The notes: generated by a model not told the origin, from the sequence alone. Positions 27,969 through 36,085 are shown, numbered from the stretch's first letter. The stretch is DNA of 49,381 nucleotides from Janibacter limosus NBRC 16128 (GCF_001570985.1 NZ_BCSS01000025.1:1-49381), one strand, 5' to 3'. Numbers and translations are program-made.

Positions 27969-29533
27969 TGCCCCCCACCGTCCCCGCGGCCTTCGAGGCC
28001 GTCGAGATCAGCTACTGGGCGCTCTCGCCGATGATCGTGCTCCTCGTCGGAGCCTTCGTCGGTGTGCTCGTCGAGGCCTTCGTCCCGCGCGGCACGCGGC
28101 ATCTCGCCCAGGTCGTCGTCGCCGCGGGCTCGATCGTGCTCTCCCTGGCCGCGCTGGTCTTCATGACCGAGACCGAGACGGGGATCACCGTGGGCGGCAC
28201 CATCGCCGTCGACGGTCCGACCCGCTTCATGCAGGGCACCCTGCTCGTCCTCGGCCTGCTGGGCCTGCTCGTCATGGCCGACCGTCTCGGCGGTGACACC
28301 GCCGACGCGTTCACCCCCATGGGTGCCGCGAGCCCCGGGTCCAACCTCGAGGCACAGGCAGCGCGCAAGGGCTGGTCGACGACGGAGGCCTTCCCGCTGG
28401 CGCTCTTCGCCCTCGCCGGGATGCTGCTCTTCCCCGCGTCCAACGACCTGCTCACGATGTTCGTCGCACTCGAGCTGCTCTCGCTGCCGCTGTACCTCAT
28501 GTCCGGCCTGGCCCGGCGTCGGCGCCTGCTGTCCCAGGAGGCTGCGCTCAAGTACTTCCTGCTCGGCGCCTTCTCCTCCGGCTTCTTCCTCTTCGGTGCC
28601 GCGCTGCTCTACGGCTACGCGGGCTCCATCGGCCTGCCGGAGATCGCCGCGGCCGCCAGCACCTCGACCGGCGAGTTCGAGGGCCTGCTCCTGCCGGGTG
28701 TCGTCATGGTCATCGTCGGCCTGCTCTTCAAGGTCGGCGCCGTGCCCTTCCACTCCTGGACCCCGGACGTCTACCAGGGCGCCCCGACCCCGGTCACCGG
28801 CTTCATGGCGGCCTGCACCAAGGCTGCTGCCTTCGGTGCGCTGCTGCGCCTGATGTACGTCGGGCTGGAGACCACGCGGTGGGAGTGGCACATCGGGGTC
28901 GTCGTCATCGCCGCCCTGACCATGATCGTCGGGTCCGTGCTGTCCGTCACGCAGACCGACATCAAGCGGCTGCTGGCCTACAGCTCGATCGCGCACGCCG
29001 GGTTCATCATCGTGGCGCTCATCAGCTTCGACCGCAGCGCGGTCGAGGGCGTCTTCTTCTACGTCGTCGCCTACGGCGTCTCGACGATCGCCGCCTTCGC
29101 GATCGTCAACCTCGTGCGTGAGCGCGACGCGGAGGCGACGCACCTCTCCCAGTGGGCTGGGCTGGGGCGCAAGCACCCGTGGCTGTCCGGCGCCTTCGCG
29201 CTGCTCATGCTCGCCTTCGCGGGGATCCCGCTGACCTCCGGCTTCACGGCCAAGGTCGCGGCATTCATGCCGGCTCTGGAGCACGGCGGCCTCTCCGGCG
29301 TCGTGCTCGTGGTCATCGGCGTGCTCATGTCAGCGATCACCGCCTTCGTCTACATCCGGTTGATCGTCCTGATGTTCTTCACCGAGCCGACCGGCGATGT
29401 CACCGTCGCCGCGCCGGCCACGCTGTCCCTGGCTGTCATCGTCGTGGGTGTCATCGTTACGATCGCCCTCGGTGTCTTCCCGGGCCCGCTGCTCGAGCTC
29501 GCTGAGCAGTCCAGCATCTTCATCACGAGGTGA
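27968..29533 (+). CDS. nuoN: NADH-quinone oxidoreductase subunit N
   Basis: NuoN is the third antiporter-like subunit, 521 residues. The conserved Glu169 lies in DLLTMFVALELLSLPLYLMSG, followed by LKYFLLGAFSSGFFLFGAALLYG and GAVPFHSWTPDVYQGAPTPVTGF, the canonical lysine and histidine region. It overlaps nuoM by TGATG and ends four bases before the polyprenyl synthase start, completing nuoA-N with no missing subunit. Confidence 0.95.
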   Translation: MPPTVPAAFEAVEISYWALSPMIVLLVGAFVGVLVEAFVPRGTRHLAQVVVAAGSIVLSLAALVFMTETETGITVGGTIAVDGPTRFMQGTLLVLGLLGLLVMADRLGGDTADAFTPMGAASPGSNLEAQAARKGWSTTEAFPLALFALAGMLLFPASNDLLTMFVALELLSLPLYLMSGLARRRRLLSQEAALKYFLLGAFSSGFFLFGAALLYGYAGSIGLPEIAAAASTSTGEFEGLLLPGVVMVIVGLLFKVGAVPFHSWTPDVYQGAPTPVTGFMAACTKAAAFGALLRLMYVGLETTRWEWHIGVVVIAALTMIVGSVLSVTQTDIKRLLAYSSIAHAGFIIVALISFDRSAVEGVFFYVVAYGVSTIAAFAIVNLVRERDAEATHLSQWAGLGRKHPWLSGAFALLMLAFAGIPLTSGFTAKVAAFMPALEHGGLSGVVLVVIGVLMSAITAFVYIRLIVLMFFTEPTGDVTVAAPATLSLAVIVVGVIVTIALGVFPGPLLELAEQSSIFITR

Positions 29534-29537
29534 CCCT

Positions 29538-30542
29538 GTGACCAGCTCGACCCCGCCGGTCCTCGCCCTGCCACAGGCGAGCGAGGACCTGACCTCGCGC
29601 CTGACGGCCGGTCTGCAGCAGGTGGAGGCGCTGATCATCGAGCGCACCCGCAGCGAGGACGACTTCATCAGCGAGGCCAGCCTCCACCTGGCCAACGCCG
29701 GGGGCAAGCGGTTCCGGCCGATGCTCACGATGCTCGTCGCAGAGCTCGGCTCAGGGATCAACGAGCAGGTCGTGGCGGCCGCTGCCGGTGTCGAGCTGAC
29801 CCACCTGGCGAGCCTGTACCACGACGACGTCATGGACGAGGCGGACCTGCGCCGAGGCGCCCCGAGCGCCAACGCGCTGTACGACAACTCGACCGCGATC
29901 CTCGTGGGCGACCTGCTCTTCGGCACCGCGTCGGACATCATCGCCGACCTCGGCGCCGACGCGGTCAGGATCCAGGCGCAGACCTTCATCCGGCTGTGCT
30001 CCGGCCAGATCCGCGATGACCGGCCCTGCCCGCAGGGCCAGGACGCCCGTGAGTACTACCGAGGTGTCCTCGCCGACAAGACGGGTGTCCTCGTCGCCAC
30101 GGCAGCGCGCTACGGCGCCATGTACAGCGGGTGCAGCCCCGAGGTCATCGAGATGGCGACGGAGTACGGCGAGCACCTCGGGGTCGCCTTCCAGCTCGCT
30201 GATGACCTCATCGACATCTCGAGCGAGTCCGACGAGACCGGCAAGACGCCCGGCACCGACCTGCGTGAGGGCAAGCGCACCCTGCCGGTGCTCAATGCCC
30301 TGGCCTCGACCGACCCCGCCGACGCCGAGCTGCAGGAGCTGCTGCGCTCCGAGCTCAAGGAGCCCGAGCGGGTGGAGCGGGCGCTGGAGCTGCTGCGGCC
30401 GCACCAGGCCATGACAGACGCGCGTGAGGAGACCCTCGCCGTGGGTCGGCAGGCCGTCGACTCGCTGGCCATGCTGCCCGACAGCGACGCCAAGACCGCT
30501 CTCATCGCCCTCATGGAGGGCGTCGTCCACCGCGTGGGCTGA
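29538..30542 (+). CDS. Long-chain all-trans polyprenyl diphosphate synthase
   Basis: This enzyme elongates allylic diphosphates with isopentenyl diphosphate to the side chain of menaquinone. The 334-residue protein has all family motifs: GGKRFRP (55-61), the first aspartate-rich motif DDVMD (96-100), GDLLFG, and the second DDLID (222-226). The residues before the first motif (THLASLYHDD) lack bulky aromatics at the near position, which fits a long-chain (C35-C45) rather than C15/C20 product, but exact length cannot be read. GTG 29538 starts four bases after nuoN, so it is the last gene of the unit that starts with menJ. Confidence 0.9.
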   Translation: MTSSTPPVLALPQASEDLTSRLTAGLQQVEALIIERTRSEDDFISEASLHLANAGGKRFRPMLTMLVAELGSGINEQVVAAAAGVELTHLASLYHDDVMDEADLRRGAPSANALYDNSTAILVGDLLFGTASDIIADLGADAVRIQAQTFIRLCSGQIRDDRPCPQGQDAREYYRGVLADKTGVLVATAARYGAMYSGCSPEVIEMATEYGEHLGVAFQLADDLIDISSESDETGKTPGTDLREGKRTLPVLNALASTDPADAELQELLRSELKEPERVERALELLRPHQAMTDAREETLAVGRQAVDSLAMLPDSDAKTALIALMEGVVHRVG

Positions 30543-30550
30543 GACCGGAC

Positions 30551-30582
30551 GGTTCAGCCTCAGACAGGGTTCAGTCTCAGAC
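30551..30582. repeat. Short imperfect tandem repeat between converging genes
   Basis: GGTTCAGCCTCAGAC (30551-30565) recurs as GGTTCAGTCTCAGAC (30568-30582), 14 of 15 bases identical with a 17-base period. The second copy covers the rarD stop codon. It looks like a small local duplication. Confidence 0.7.
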
Positions 30583-31515
30583 GGGCTCTACCGGCTCCAG
30601 CGACTCGCACTGGTCCTGGGCAGGGCGGCGTCGCTGACGGGCCGTGCGCAGCGAGTCGACGGTCAGGCAGACGAGCGCCACCCACACGATCCCGAAGCCG
30701 ATCCAACGGACCGGGTCGACGTGCTCGCCGAGCAGGGTGACGCTGACGACGAGCTGGATCACCGGGGTGATGAACTGGATCAGCCCGATCGTCACCAGCG
30801 GGATGCGACGCGCGGCCTCGGCGAAGAGGAGCAACGGGATCGCGGTGATCACTCCTGCCGACACGAGCAGGACCGGGTGCCACGGAGCATCCGTGGTGAA
30901 GGTCGAGTCGCTCTGCGCCGTCAGCCACCACACGAGTCCCAGGGCCGGCGGAAGGAGGAAGATCGTCTCCGCTGACAGGGACTGCAGTGCCGGCAGCGTG
31001 GCGCCGAGCTTTTTCTTGGTCAGGCCGTAGCCGCCGAAGCTCATCGCGAGGACGAGCGAGATCCACGGCAGGCCGCCTCCGGCGAGCGTGAGGTAGACGG
31101 CAGCGAGCGCGCCGATCCCGACGGCGACCCATTGCAGGGCGCGCAGGCGCTCACCGAGGACGAGCACGCCGAACGCCACGGTGACGATCGGGTTGAGGAA
31201 GTAGCCGAGCGCAGCCTCGTTGGTCCGCCCGGTGCCGACGGCGTAGACGTAGACGAACCAGTTGATGCCGATGAGATAGGCGGCGATGCACACGCCCACG
31301 GCCAGTCGTCCTCGCAGCTGGCGCAGCAGTGCCACGAGCTCCGTGCGCAGGAGCAGGACGAGGACGCACAGCACGAAGGTCCAGACGACCCGGTGCGCCA
31401 GGATCTCCAGCGCCCCGGCAGGGCGCAGCGCGTGGAAGTACAGGGGGAAGAGCCCCCAGATGCCGTAGGCGAACCAGGCGGCCAGGACGCCGCGGGCGTC
31501 GCGTTGAGGGGTCAC
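30577..31515 (-). CDS. rarD: RarD-like EamA-family membrane transporter
   Basis: This is a ten-segment transporter of the drug/metabolite superfamily, RarD branch, 312 residues. RarD-like stretches include the N-terminus GVLAAWFAYGIWGLFPLYFHAL, ILAHRVVWTF, and GYFLNPIVTVAFGVLVLGERL. Further along are GYGLTKKKLG and IPLLLFAEAARRIPLVTIGLIQFITPVIQL. The substrate is unknown; E. coli RarD was linked to chloramphenicol sensitivity, but this is not evidence here. The start is GTG 31515, seven bases after a TAGCCT box. It follows the sortase gene on the same strand by 30 bases. Confidence 0.9.
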   Translation of the reverse strand: MTPQRDARGVLAAWFAYGIWGLFPLYFHALRPAGALEILAHRVVWTFVLCVLVLLLRTELVALLRQLRGRLAVGVCIAAYLIGINWFVYVYAVGTGRTNEAALGYFLNPIVTVAFGVLVLGERLRALQWVAVGIGALAAVYLTLAGGGLPWISLVLAMSFGGYGLTKKKLGATLPALQSLSAETIFLLPPALGLVWWLTAQSDSTFTTDAPWHPVLLVSAGVITAIPLLLFAEAARRIPLVTIGLIQFITPVIQLVVSVTLLGEHVDPVRWIGFGIVWVALVCLTVDSLRTARQRRRPAQDQCESLEPVEPV

Positions 31516-31521
31516 GCCGCG

Positions 31522-31527
31522 AGGCTA
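31522..31527 (-). promoter_or_regulatory. Putative -10 box (TAGCCT) for leaderless rarD
   Basis: On the minus strand TAGCCT is placed so that transcription would begin at the rarD GTG. This suggests rarD has its own leaderless promoter besides any read-through from the sortase gene. Confidence 0.35.
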
Positions 31528-31545
31528 CTCCGGACCGAGGGCGGG

Positions 31546-32301
31546 TCAGGAGGGCAGTTCGGCAACGGCGACGAAATTGGCCGTGCGGTGGCCGTCCTTG
31601 CGGAAGCCGAGCTCGTCGTCGCAGGTCACCAGGACCACCCGTCGGGTGTCGTCATTGGCCCCCCAGACCTGCGCGCTGGTGGTCAGCTCGTCCTTGTCGA
31701 CGATGTCGGTGCTCGTCACCTCGAAGCGCAGCGTGGCCCCGCCGGGGTAGGTGAGGACCACGCCGTCTCCCTTCGCCAGCTGCTCGAGCGCGGCGAAGGA
31801 GTCGGCCTGCCCGCCCGAGACGACGTGCCCGGCGATGACGGTCGTCCCGGTGGCGCCGGGGCGCACCCGGTCGTACCCGGTGAACCAGATGACCTGGCCG
31901 GCGGCGGGGTTGACCTTGCCTCCGCGCAGCCCCTGCCCCTCGATCGTGGTCGACAGCCCGACGCTCGGGATGCTCAGGCTCGTCGCGGGGTCCTTGGCGT
32001 CGGCTGCCGCGATCCCGGCCGCGCGCTCGGCGCTCGACTGGGTCGGGTCGGTATCGGGCGTGACGGAGACCTCGGGGTCCGGCTCATTGGTCGTGGCGCT
32101 GGCCGAGGAGTCGTCGGACGAGCTGCTGGACGGCGAGCTCGTGCCCGATCCGCGCGTCGTGGTCGAGGCCGTCGACGAGGACGAAGGGGAGGTCCCCGCC
32201 GTCGTCGTGTCGTCCCCGGAGCCGCCACACCCGGCGAGGGCGAGCGCGATCAGCGCGCTCGCGGCGACGAGGCCGTGGCGGGTGCGTCGGGGGAGCGGCA
32301 T
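31546..32301 (-). CDS. Class F-like sortase, predicted lipoprotein
   Basis: The 251-residue protein has a lipoprotein signal with lipobox LAGC (Cys25), then a Ser/Thr/Asp-rich linker of about 70 residues, then a sortase fold. The catalytic residues are His159 (TTVIAGHVV), Cys227 (VVLVTCDDE) and Arg239 (DGHRTANFVAVA). Sortases join surface proteins to the wall at LPXTG-like signals; class F members of actinobacteria often have unknown targets. No LPXTG-bearing protein is present in the window, including the HtaA proteins. ATG 32301 is chosen over GTG 32310 because AAGGTG lies six bases before it. Confidence 0.85.
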   Translation of the reverse strand: MPLPRRTRHGLVAASALIALALAGCGGSGDDTTTAGTSPSSSSTASTTTRGSGTSSPSSSSSDDSSASATTNEPDPEVSVTPDTDPTQSSAERAAGIAAADAKDPATSLSIPSVGLSTTIEGQGLRGGKVNPAAGQVIWFTGYDRVRPGATGTTVIAGHVVSGGQADSFAALEQLAKGDGVVLTYPGGATLRFEVTSTDIVDKDELTTSAQVWGANDDTRRVVLVTCDDELGFRKDGHRTANFVAVAELPS

Positions 32302-32326
32302 GGAGTTCACCTTGTCATGGAGGACG

Positions 32327-32354
32327 GGCCGCCCACGCCGAAGCGTGGGCGGCC
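32327..32354 (-). terminator. Hairpin terminator after phoX
   Basis: GGCCGCCCACGC and GCGTGGGCGGCC form a perfect 12-base-pair stem with a CGAA tetraloop, 14 bases after the phoX stop and before the sortase gene. There is no T-run. Confidence 0.7.
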
Positions 32355-32368
32355 ATCACGGATGGTGC

Positions 32369-34480
32369 TCAGACCCGGTCGGTCTCGATGACCGGACCGC
32401 GAGGGGTGTCGTCCTTCGGACCGGTGGGCTGGTCGCCCTTGGGAGGCTTGGGCTCCTTGGGGGGCTTCGGGCCGGCGGGGGAGGTCGGCCAGACCATGAT
32501 GACCGCGGGGCGCGGCTGGGTGTTGCCCTGGTAGGGGAAGCGGCTCATCACCTTGGTCGTGCTCGCGCCGTCCTCCTCGCCGGGGTGCTGGATGGCCGCG
32601 AAGACGACCCGGTCGTCCCACTCGATGAGCGGGCCGCAGCACTCGGAGAAGGCCGGGACCGACAGGAACTGCTGCAGGTGACCCTTGTGCTCACCCTCAA
32701 GCGGCATGAGGTACATGCCGTCGCAGTGGCCCAGGGCATTGCCGTCGGTGGAGATCCACAGGTTGCCGGCGCCGTCGAAGGCAACATTGTCCGGGCACGA
32801 GATCGGGCTGACCTGCGACCTGTCGTAGCCGTTGAAGTAGGTCTCGGGGTCGTTGGGGTCACCGCAGACGAGCACGAGCTTCCAGTCGAAGCCGGTCACC
32901 GTGTGGTCGCCCGAGCGCGGCGTGATCTCCAGGACCTGACCGTGCTTGTTCTCCGCGCGGGGGTTGGCCTCGTCGACCTGAGCCGGGGCGCGCTTGGAGT
33001 TGTTGGTCAGCGCCGCGTAGACGCGACCGTTGACGAGGTTGACCTCGACGTCCTCGGGTCGGTCCATCTTGGTCGGCCCGACCTTGTCAGCGGCCAGACG
33101 GGTGAAGACGAGGACCTCCTCGAGCGTCATGCCGTCGACCGTGGACGCGCCGTCGACGACGAGCGGCAGCCACTCGCCGGTGCCGTCGTGCACACCGTCG
33201 CCGGTGCCGTTGCCGGAGAACTTGGCGACGTACAGGTCCCCCTCCTCGAGCAGCGTGAGGTTGTTGGCCAGGTCGCCCTCGACGTAGGTGCCCGCGGAGA
33301 CGAACTTGTACATGTAGTCGAAGCGCTCGTCGTCACCCATGTAGGCGACGACCCGGCCGTCGCCGGCGACGACGACATTGGCGCCCTCGTGCTTGAGGCG
33401 ACCGAGCGCGCTGAGCTTGCGCGGGGCGGCGCCGGGGTCGAAGGGGTTGATCTCGACGACCCAGCCGTGGCGGTGCGCCTCGTTGGGCTCGACGGTCAGG
33501 TCGAAGCGCTCGTCGAGGCGGTCCCAGTTGTGCTGGGAGGTGCTGCCGCCGGCGAGGCCGTAGCGGGCTGCGGCCTCGCCGGTCAGGTCATCGCTCGGCG
33601 CGGCCGGCTGGGTGAAGTAGCCGTTGAAGTTTTCCTCTCCGGACAGGATCGTGCCCCACGGGGTGGTCCCGCCGGCGCAGTTGCCGAAGGTGCCGTGCGG
33701 CGTCGTGCCGGCCGGGTCGGCGCTCGTCCTGACCAGGTCGCTGCCGCGCACCGGGCCGACGAGCTCGAAGGGGGTTTCAGCGGTGATCCGACGGTTGAGC
33801 GGCGCACCCTTGGTGTAGGTCCACCTGCTGCCCGGGTTCTTGCGCGTCATCTCCACGACCGTCATCCCGTGGGCGTTCATCGTCAGCTGCACCTGGTCGT
33901 CGGTCATGGACGCAGCGTCGGTGTAGCCGTGGAACATCAGCTCGTTGTTGGTGTACTCGTTGTTGACGACGAGCACGGCCTGGTTGGCGCTGCCGTTGCG
34001 CAGGACGCCGACGTAGTCGCAGTTGTAGCCCATCTGGCCGGCCTGGGCGGCTGCCGTGTGGTTGTCGAAGTCGAAGGCCGGCGCGTCGGCGAGGATCGGG
34101 TCGCCCCAGGCGATGATCGGGGCCCACTGGAAGCCGTCGGGCACGACGACCTGGTCGGTGCCGGCCTTGACGGGGTCGATGCCCGTGAAGCCGAAGGGAG
34201 CGGTCTTGCCCGTCCCGGGGGCGGCGACGGCCGGCTCGGCGACGGACGTGGCGGCGACGGTGGTCAGGCCAGCGAGCGCTGCGGCGGCGCCCCCGGCCTT
34301 GAGGACGGAGCGTCGCGAGGCCGCGACGACGTCGCCGAAGTATGCGTTGTCCGAGGTGTTGGGGACCGGCTTGCTGCAGGCGTCGTTGCACTTCCACATG
34401 CAGGTGGCGGCCGAGCGGCCGCCGTCCCGGTGGCCGGTGGACAGGGGCAGCAGGGTGCGGTCGTTGCGGGGTGGCGTCAT
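32369..34480 (-). CDS. phoX: PhoX-family alkaline phosphatase, Tat-exported
   Basis: PhoX phosphatases are calcium- and iron-dependent phosphomonoesterases exported folded. The 703-residue protein has the PhoX-type N-terminus: a cysteine-rich segment CMWKCNDACSKP (27-38), then a Tat signal SRRSVLKAGGAAAALAGL starting at residue 55. The beta-propeller body includes VVNNEYTNNELMFHG, GTILSGEENFNGYFTQP, HGWVVEINPFDP and FNGYDRSQVSPISCPDNVAFDGAGNLWISTDG, which are typical metal and substrate loops. A Pro/Lys-rich tail ends the protein. A possible Pho box lies about 90 bases upstream. It would release phosphate from organic esters outside the cell. Confidence 0.9.
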   Translation of the reverse strand: MTPPRNDRTLLPLSTGHRDGGRSAATCMWKCNDACSKPVPNTSDNAYFGDVVAASRRSVLKAGGAAAALAGLTTVAATSVAEPAVAAPGTGKTAPFGFTGIDPVKAGTDQVVVPDGFQWAPIIAWGDPILADAPAFDFDNHTAAAQAGQMGYNCDYVGVLRNGSANQAVLVVNNEYTNNELMFHGYTDAASMTDDQVQLTMNAHGMTVVEMTRKNPGSRWTYTKGAPLNRRITAETPFELVGPVRGSDLVRTSADPAGTTPHGTFGNCAGGTTPWGTILSGEENFNGYFTQPAAPSDDLTGEAAARYGLAGGSTSQHNWDRLDERFDLTVEPNEAHRHGWVVEINPFDPGAAPRKLSALGRLKHEGANVVVAGDGRVVAYMGDDERFDYMYKFVSAGTYVEGDLANNLTLLEEGDLYVAKFSGNGTGDGVHDGTGEWLPLVVDGASTVDGMTLEEVLVFTRLAADKVGPTKMDRPEDVEVNLVNGRVYAALTNNSKRAPAQVDEANPRAENKHGQVLEITPRSGDHTVTGFDWKLVLVCGDPNDPETYFNGYDRSQVSPISCPDNVAFDGAGNLWISTDGNALGHCDGMYLMPLEGEHKGHLQQFLSVPAFSECCGPLIEWDDRVVFAAIQHPGEEDGASTTKVMSRFPYQGNTQPRPAVIMVWPTSPAGPKPPKEPKPPKGDQPTGPKDDTPRGPVIETDRV

Positions 34481-34570
34481 GTCGTTCTTCCTCCGAGGGG
34501 CCCATCGAACGGGCTGGATGGCGCAAGGGACCTTCGCAACCTAAGGAGGCGAGGGTCACGCCGAGCGGCG

Positions 34571-34592
34571 ACGAGGTGTCCGGGAGGTGACG
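34571..34592 (-). promoter_or_regulatory. Candidate Pho box (two 11-base direct repeats) upstream of phoX
   Basis: On the minus strand CGTCACCTCCC is followed directly by GGACACCTCGT. Each matches the streptomycete PhoP repeat unit, built around TCACC with an 11-base period, at about 8 of 11 positions by my alignment. A TAGGTT -10 box (34538-34543) lies 27 bases further on, so the box sits just upstream of the -35 position. Confidence 0.35.
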
Positions 34593-34615
34593 CGCGTCCG
34601 AATGTCACCCTCAGG

Positions 34616-34634
34616 TGACTCGCGAGTAACGTGG
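34616..34634 (+). promoter_or_regulatory. Shared promoter element, copy A
   Basis: TGACTCGCGAGTAACGTGG contains the perfect palindrome ACTCGCGAGT and a -10-like TAACGT ending eight bases before the GTG start of the aldolase-like gene. A near copy precedes the oxidase gene (36043-36061). A second inverted repeat, GTCACC/GGTGAC (34604-34619), overlaps it. Confidence 0.5.
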
Positions 34635-34639
34635 GGTGG

Positions 34640-35797
34640 GTGAACAGAGCCGATGTGTGGGACCGAGCGACGCAGGGCAGGTCCGCCCCCTTCGCCGTGG
34701 TGGACCTCGACGCCTTTGACGCCAATGCCGTGGACCTCGTGAGGAGGGCCGGCGGACTCCCGATCCGGGTCGCCAGCAAGTCCGTCCGGGTACGACACCT
34801 GCTCGAGCGGACGCTGGCGCGCGGGGGCTACGCGGGCGTGATGGCCTACTCGCTGCCCGAGGCGCTCTGGCTCGTCGGGCAGGGAGTGCGCGATGTCTTC
34901 GTCGCATACCCGACGACCGATCGCGAGGCGCTCGTCGCCCTCGCGCAGGACGAGCTCGCGCTGGAGCAGGTCAGCATCGCGGTCGACTCCGTCGAGCAGG
35001 TGGACGCGCTGCGGCGGTGGCTGCCCGCGGGTGCGCCCGTGCGGGTGGTCGTCGACATCGACGCCTCGCTGCGCATCGGGCCGGCGCACCTGGGCGTGCG
35101 CCGCAGCCCGACCCGGTCCCCACGACGAGCAGCGAGCGTGGCCAAGGCTGCTCGTGACGCGAGCCTGCGGGTCGTCGGCCTGATGTTCTACGACGCCCAG
35201 ATCGCCGGGCTGCCGGACAGCTCGCGCGCCATCCGTCTGGTCAAGGCGCGCAGCGATGCCTCGCTGCGTCGGCGCCGCACCGCGGTGCGCTCGGCCATCG
35301 AGGACGTCGTCGGACCGCTGGAGATCGTCAACGGCGGCGGGACCGGGTCTCTGCACCTCACCGGCCAGGACCACTCCCTCACCGAGCTGGCGGCGGGGTC
35401 GGGCCTGATCGGACCGACGCTCTTCGACGGGTACGACGACTTCAGCCCGCAGCCGGCGCTCGCCTTCGCGCTGCCCGTCGTGCGCCGACCGGCGAAGGAC
35501 ATCGTCACCTGCTTCTCGGGGGGCTACATCGCCTCAGGGCCGGCGGGCGACAGTCGTGTCCCCACGATCCACCACCCCGAGGGGCTGCGGATGGTCGGCA
35601 CCGAGGGCGCGGGCGAGGTGCAGACTCCCCTGCGGGGCAAGGCTGCTCGTGATCTGGCCATCGGCGATCGGGTGTGGTTCCGCCATGCCAAGGCGGGAGA
35701 GCTCGCCGAGCGCTTCGACGAGTACGTCGTCATCAGCGGGGACGAGATCGTCGACGTGGTGCCGACCTATCGCGGCGAAGGAAAGAACTTCGGTTGA
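34640..35797 (+). CDS. PLP-dependent D-amino-acid aldolase/dehydratase-like protein (alanine racemase fold)
   Basis: The 385-residue protein looks like the fold-type III PLP family of D-threonine aldolase and D-serine dehydratase. It begins with the barrel strand FAVVDLDAFDANAVDLVRRA, and IRVASKSVRV holds the likely PLP lysine Lys47. VVGLMFYDAQIAGLP and ELAAGSGLIGPTLFDGYDDF follow, the second in the region of the phosphate-binding glycines. It ends with a C-terminal domain, WFRHAKAGELAERFDEYVVISGDEIVDVVPTYRGEGKNFG, containing the His/Cys-region metal loop of the family. The substrate is not determined. GTG 34640 is preferred because a TAACGT box just upstream predicts a leaderless start; GTG 34631 is in frame. 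Confidence 0.8.
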   Translation: MNRADVWDRATQGRSAPFAVVDLDAFDANAVDLVRRAGGLPIRVASKSVRVRHLLERTLARGGYAGVMAYSLPEALWLVGQGVRDVFVAYPTTDREALVALAQDELALEQVSIAVDSVEQVDALRRWLPAGAPVRVVVDIDASLRIGPAHLGVRRSPTRSPRRAASVAKAARDASLRVVGLMFYDAQIAGLPDSSRAIRLVKARSDASLRRRRTAVRSAIEDVVGPLEIVNGGGTGSLHLTGQDHSLTELAAGSGLIGPTLFDGYDDFSPQPALAFALPVVRRPAKDIVTCFSGGYIASGPAGDSRVPTIHHPEGLRMVGTEGAGEVQTPLRGKAARDLAIGDRVWFRHAKAGELAERFDEYVVISGDEIVDVVPTYRGEGKNFG

Positions 35798-35798
35798 G

Positions 35799-35955
35799 TC
35801 AGGGGCGCAGCAGCTCGAGGATCTGATTGACCTTGGGCGAAGCGGTTGGTGTGCCGCATCTGGGTGGACTGGACGGTGCTGATCATGTCGTAGGTCGCCT
35901 GGACGTCGTTGTCGAGCTGTCGGACCTTGTGGCTGACATCGGCGGGGGAGGACAT
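35799..35955 (-). pseudogene. Small helical protein gene with a one-base frameshift
   Basis: From ATG 35955 the frame reads a plausible small coiled protein, MSSPADVSHKVRQLDNDVQ onward, to about HTNRFA. It then runs into low-quality sequence and the end of the neighbouring gene. One frame over, the stretch reads KVNQILELLRP and a stop at 35799-35801. Removing one base from the three-G run at 35835-35837 (plus strand) joins them as HTNRFAKVNQILELLRP, a clean 51-residue protein. The total length, 157 bases, is not a multiple of three. It is either a recent frameshift or a sequencing error. I do not recognise a named family. Confidence 0.5.
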
Positions 35956-36042
35956 GGCTCCACCATACGGCTGTGCCGGGCTCCCGGACGTCGTCGCACG
36001 GACCTGTGGACAGGCGTGCTCACCGGCCGCACCCATTGCAGA

Positions 36043-36061
36043 TGACTCACCAGTAACATGG
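36043..36061 (+). promoter_or_regulatory. Shared promoter element, copy B
   Basis: TGACTCACCAGTAACATGG matches copy A (34616-34634) at 16 of 19 bases, and its TAACAT fits a -10 box. It lies 25 bases before the oxidase start codon. Confidence 0.5.
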
Positions 36062-36085
36062 TGGCCGACACGAAAGAGGGCAGAG

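Noticed and set aside
18666-29284. Long minus-strand open frames opposite the nuo genes (for example 18666-21140, 20249-23044, 23959-25926, 26253-27758, 27755-29284)
   Set aside because: High G+C with strong third-position bias opens antisense frames. Their products are His/Arg/Asp/Gly-rich and unlike any family, while the sense strand has complete nuo subunits.
31751-34618. A 955-residue plus-strand frame opposite the sortase and phoX
   Set aside because: It is a composition shadow of two well-supported minus-strand genes.
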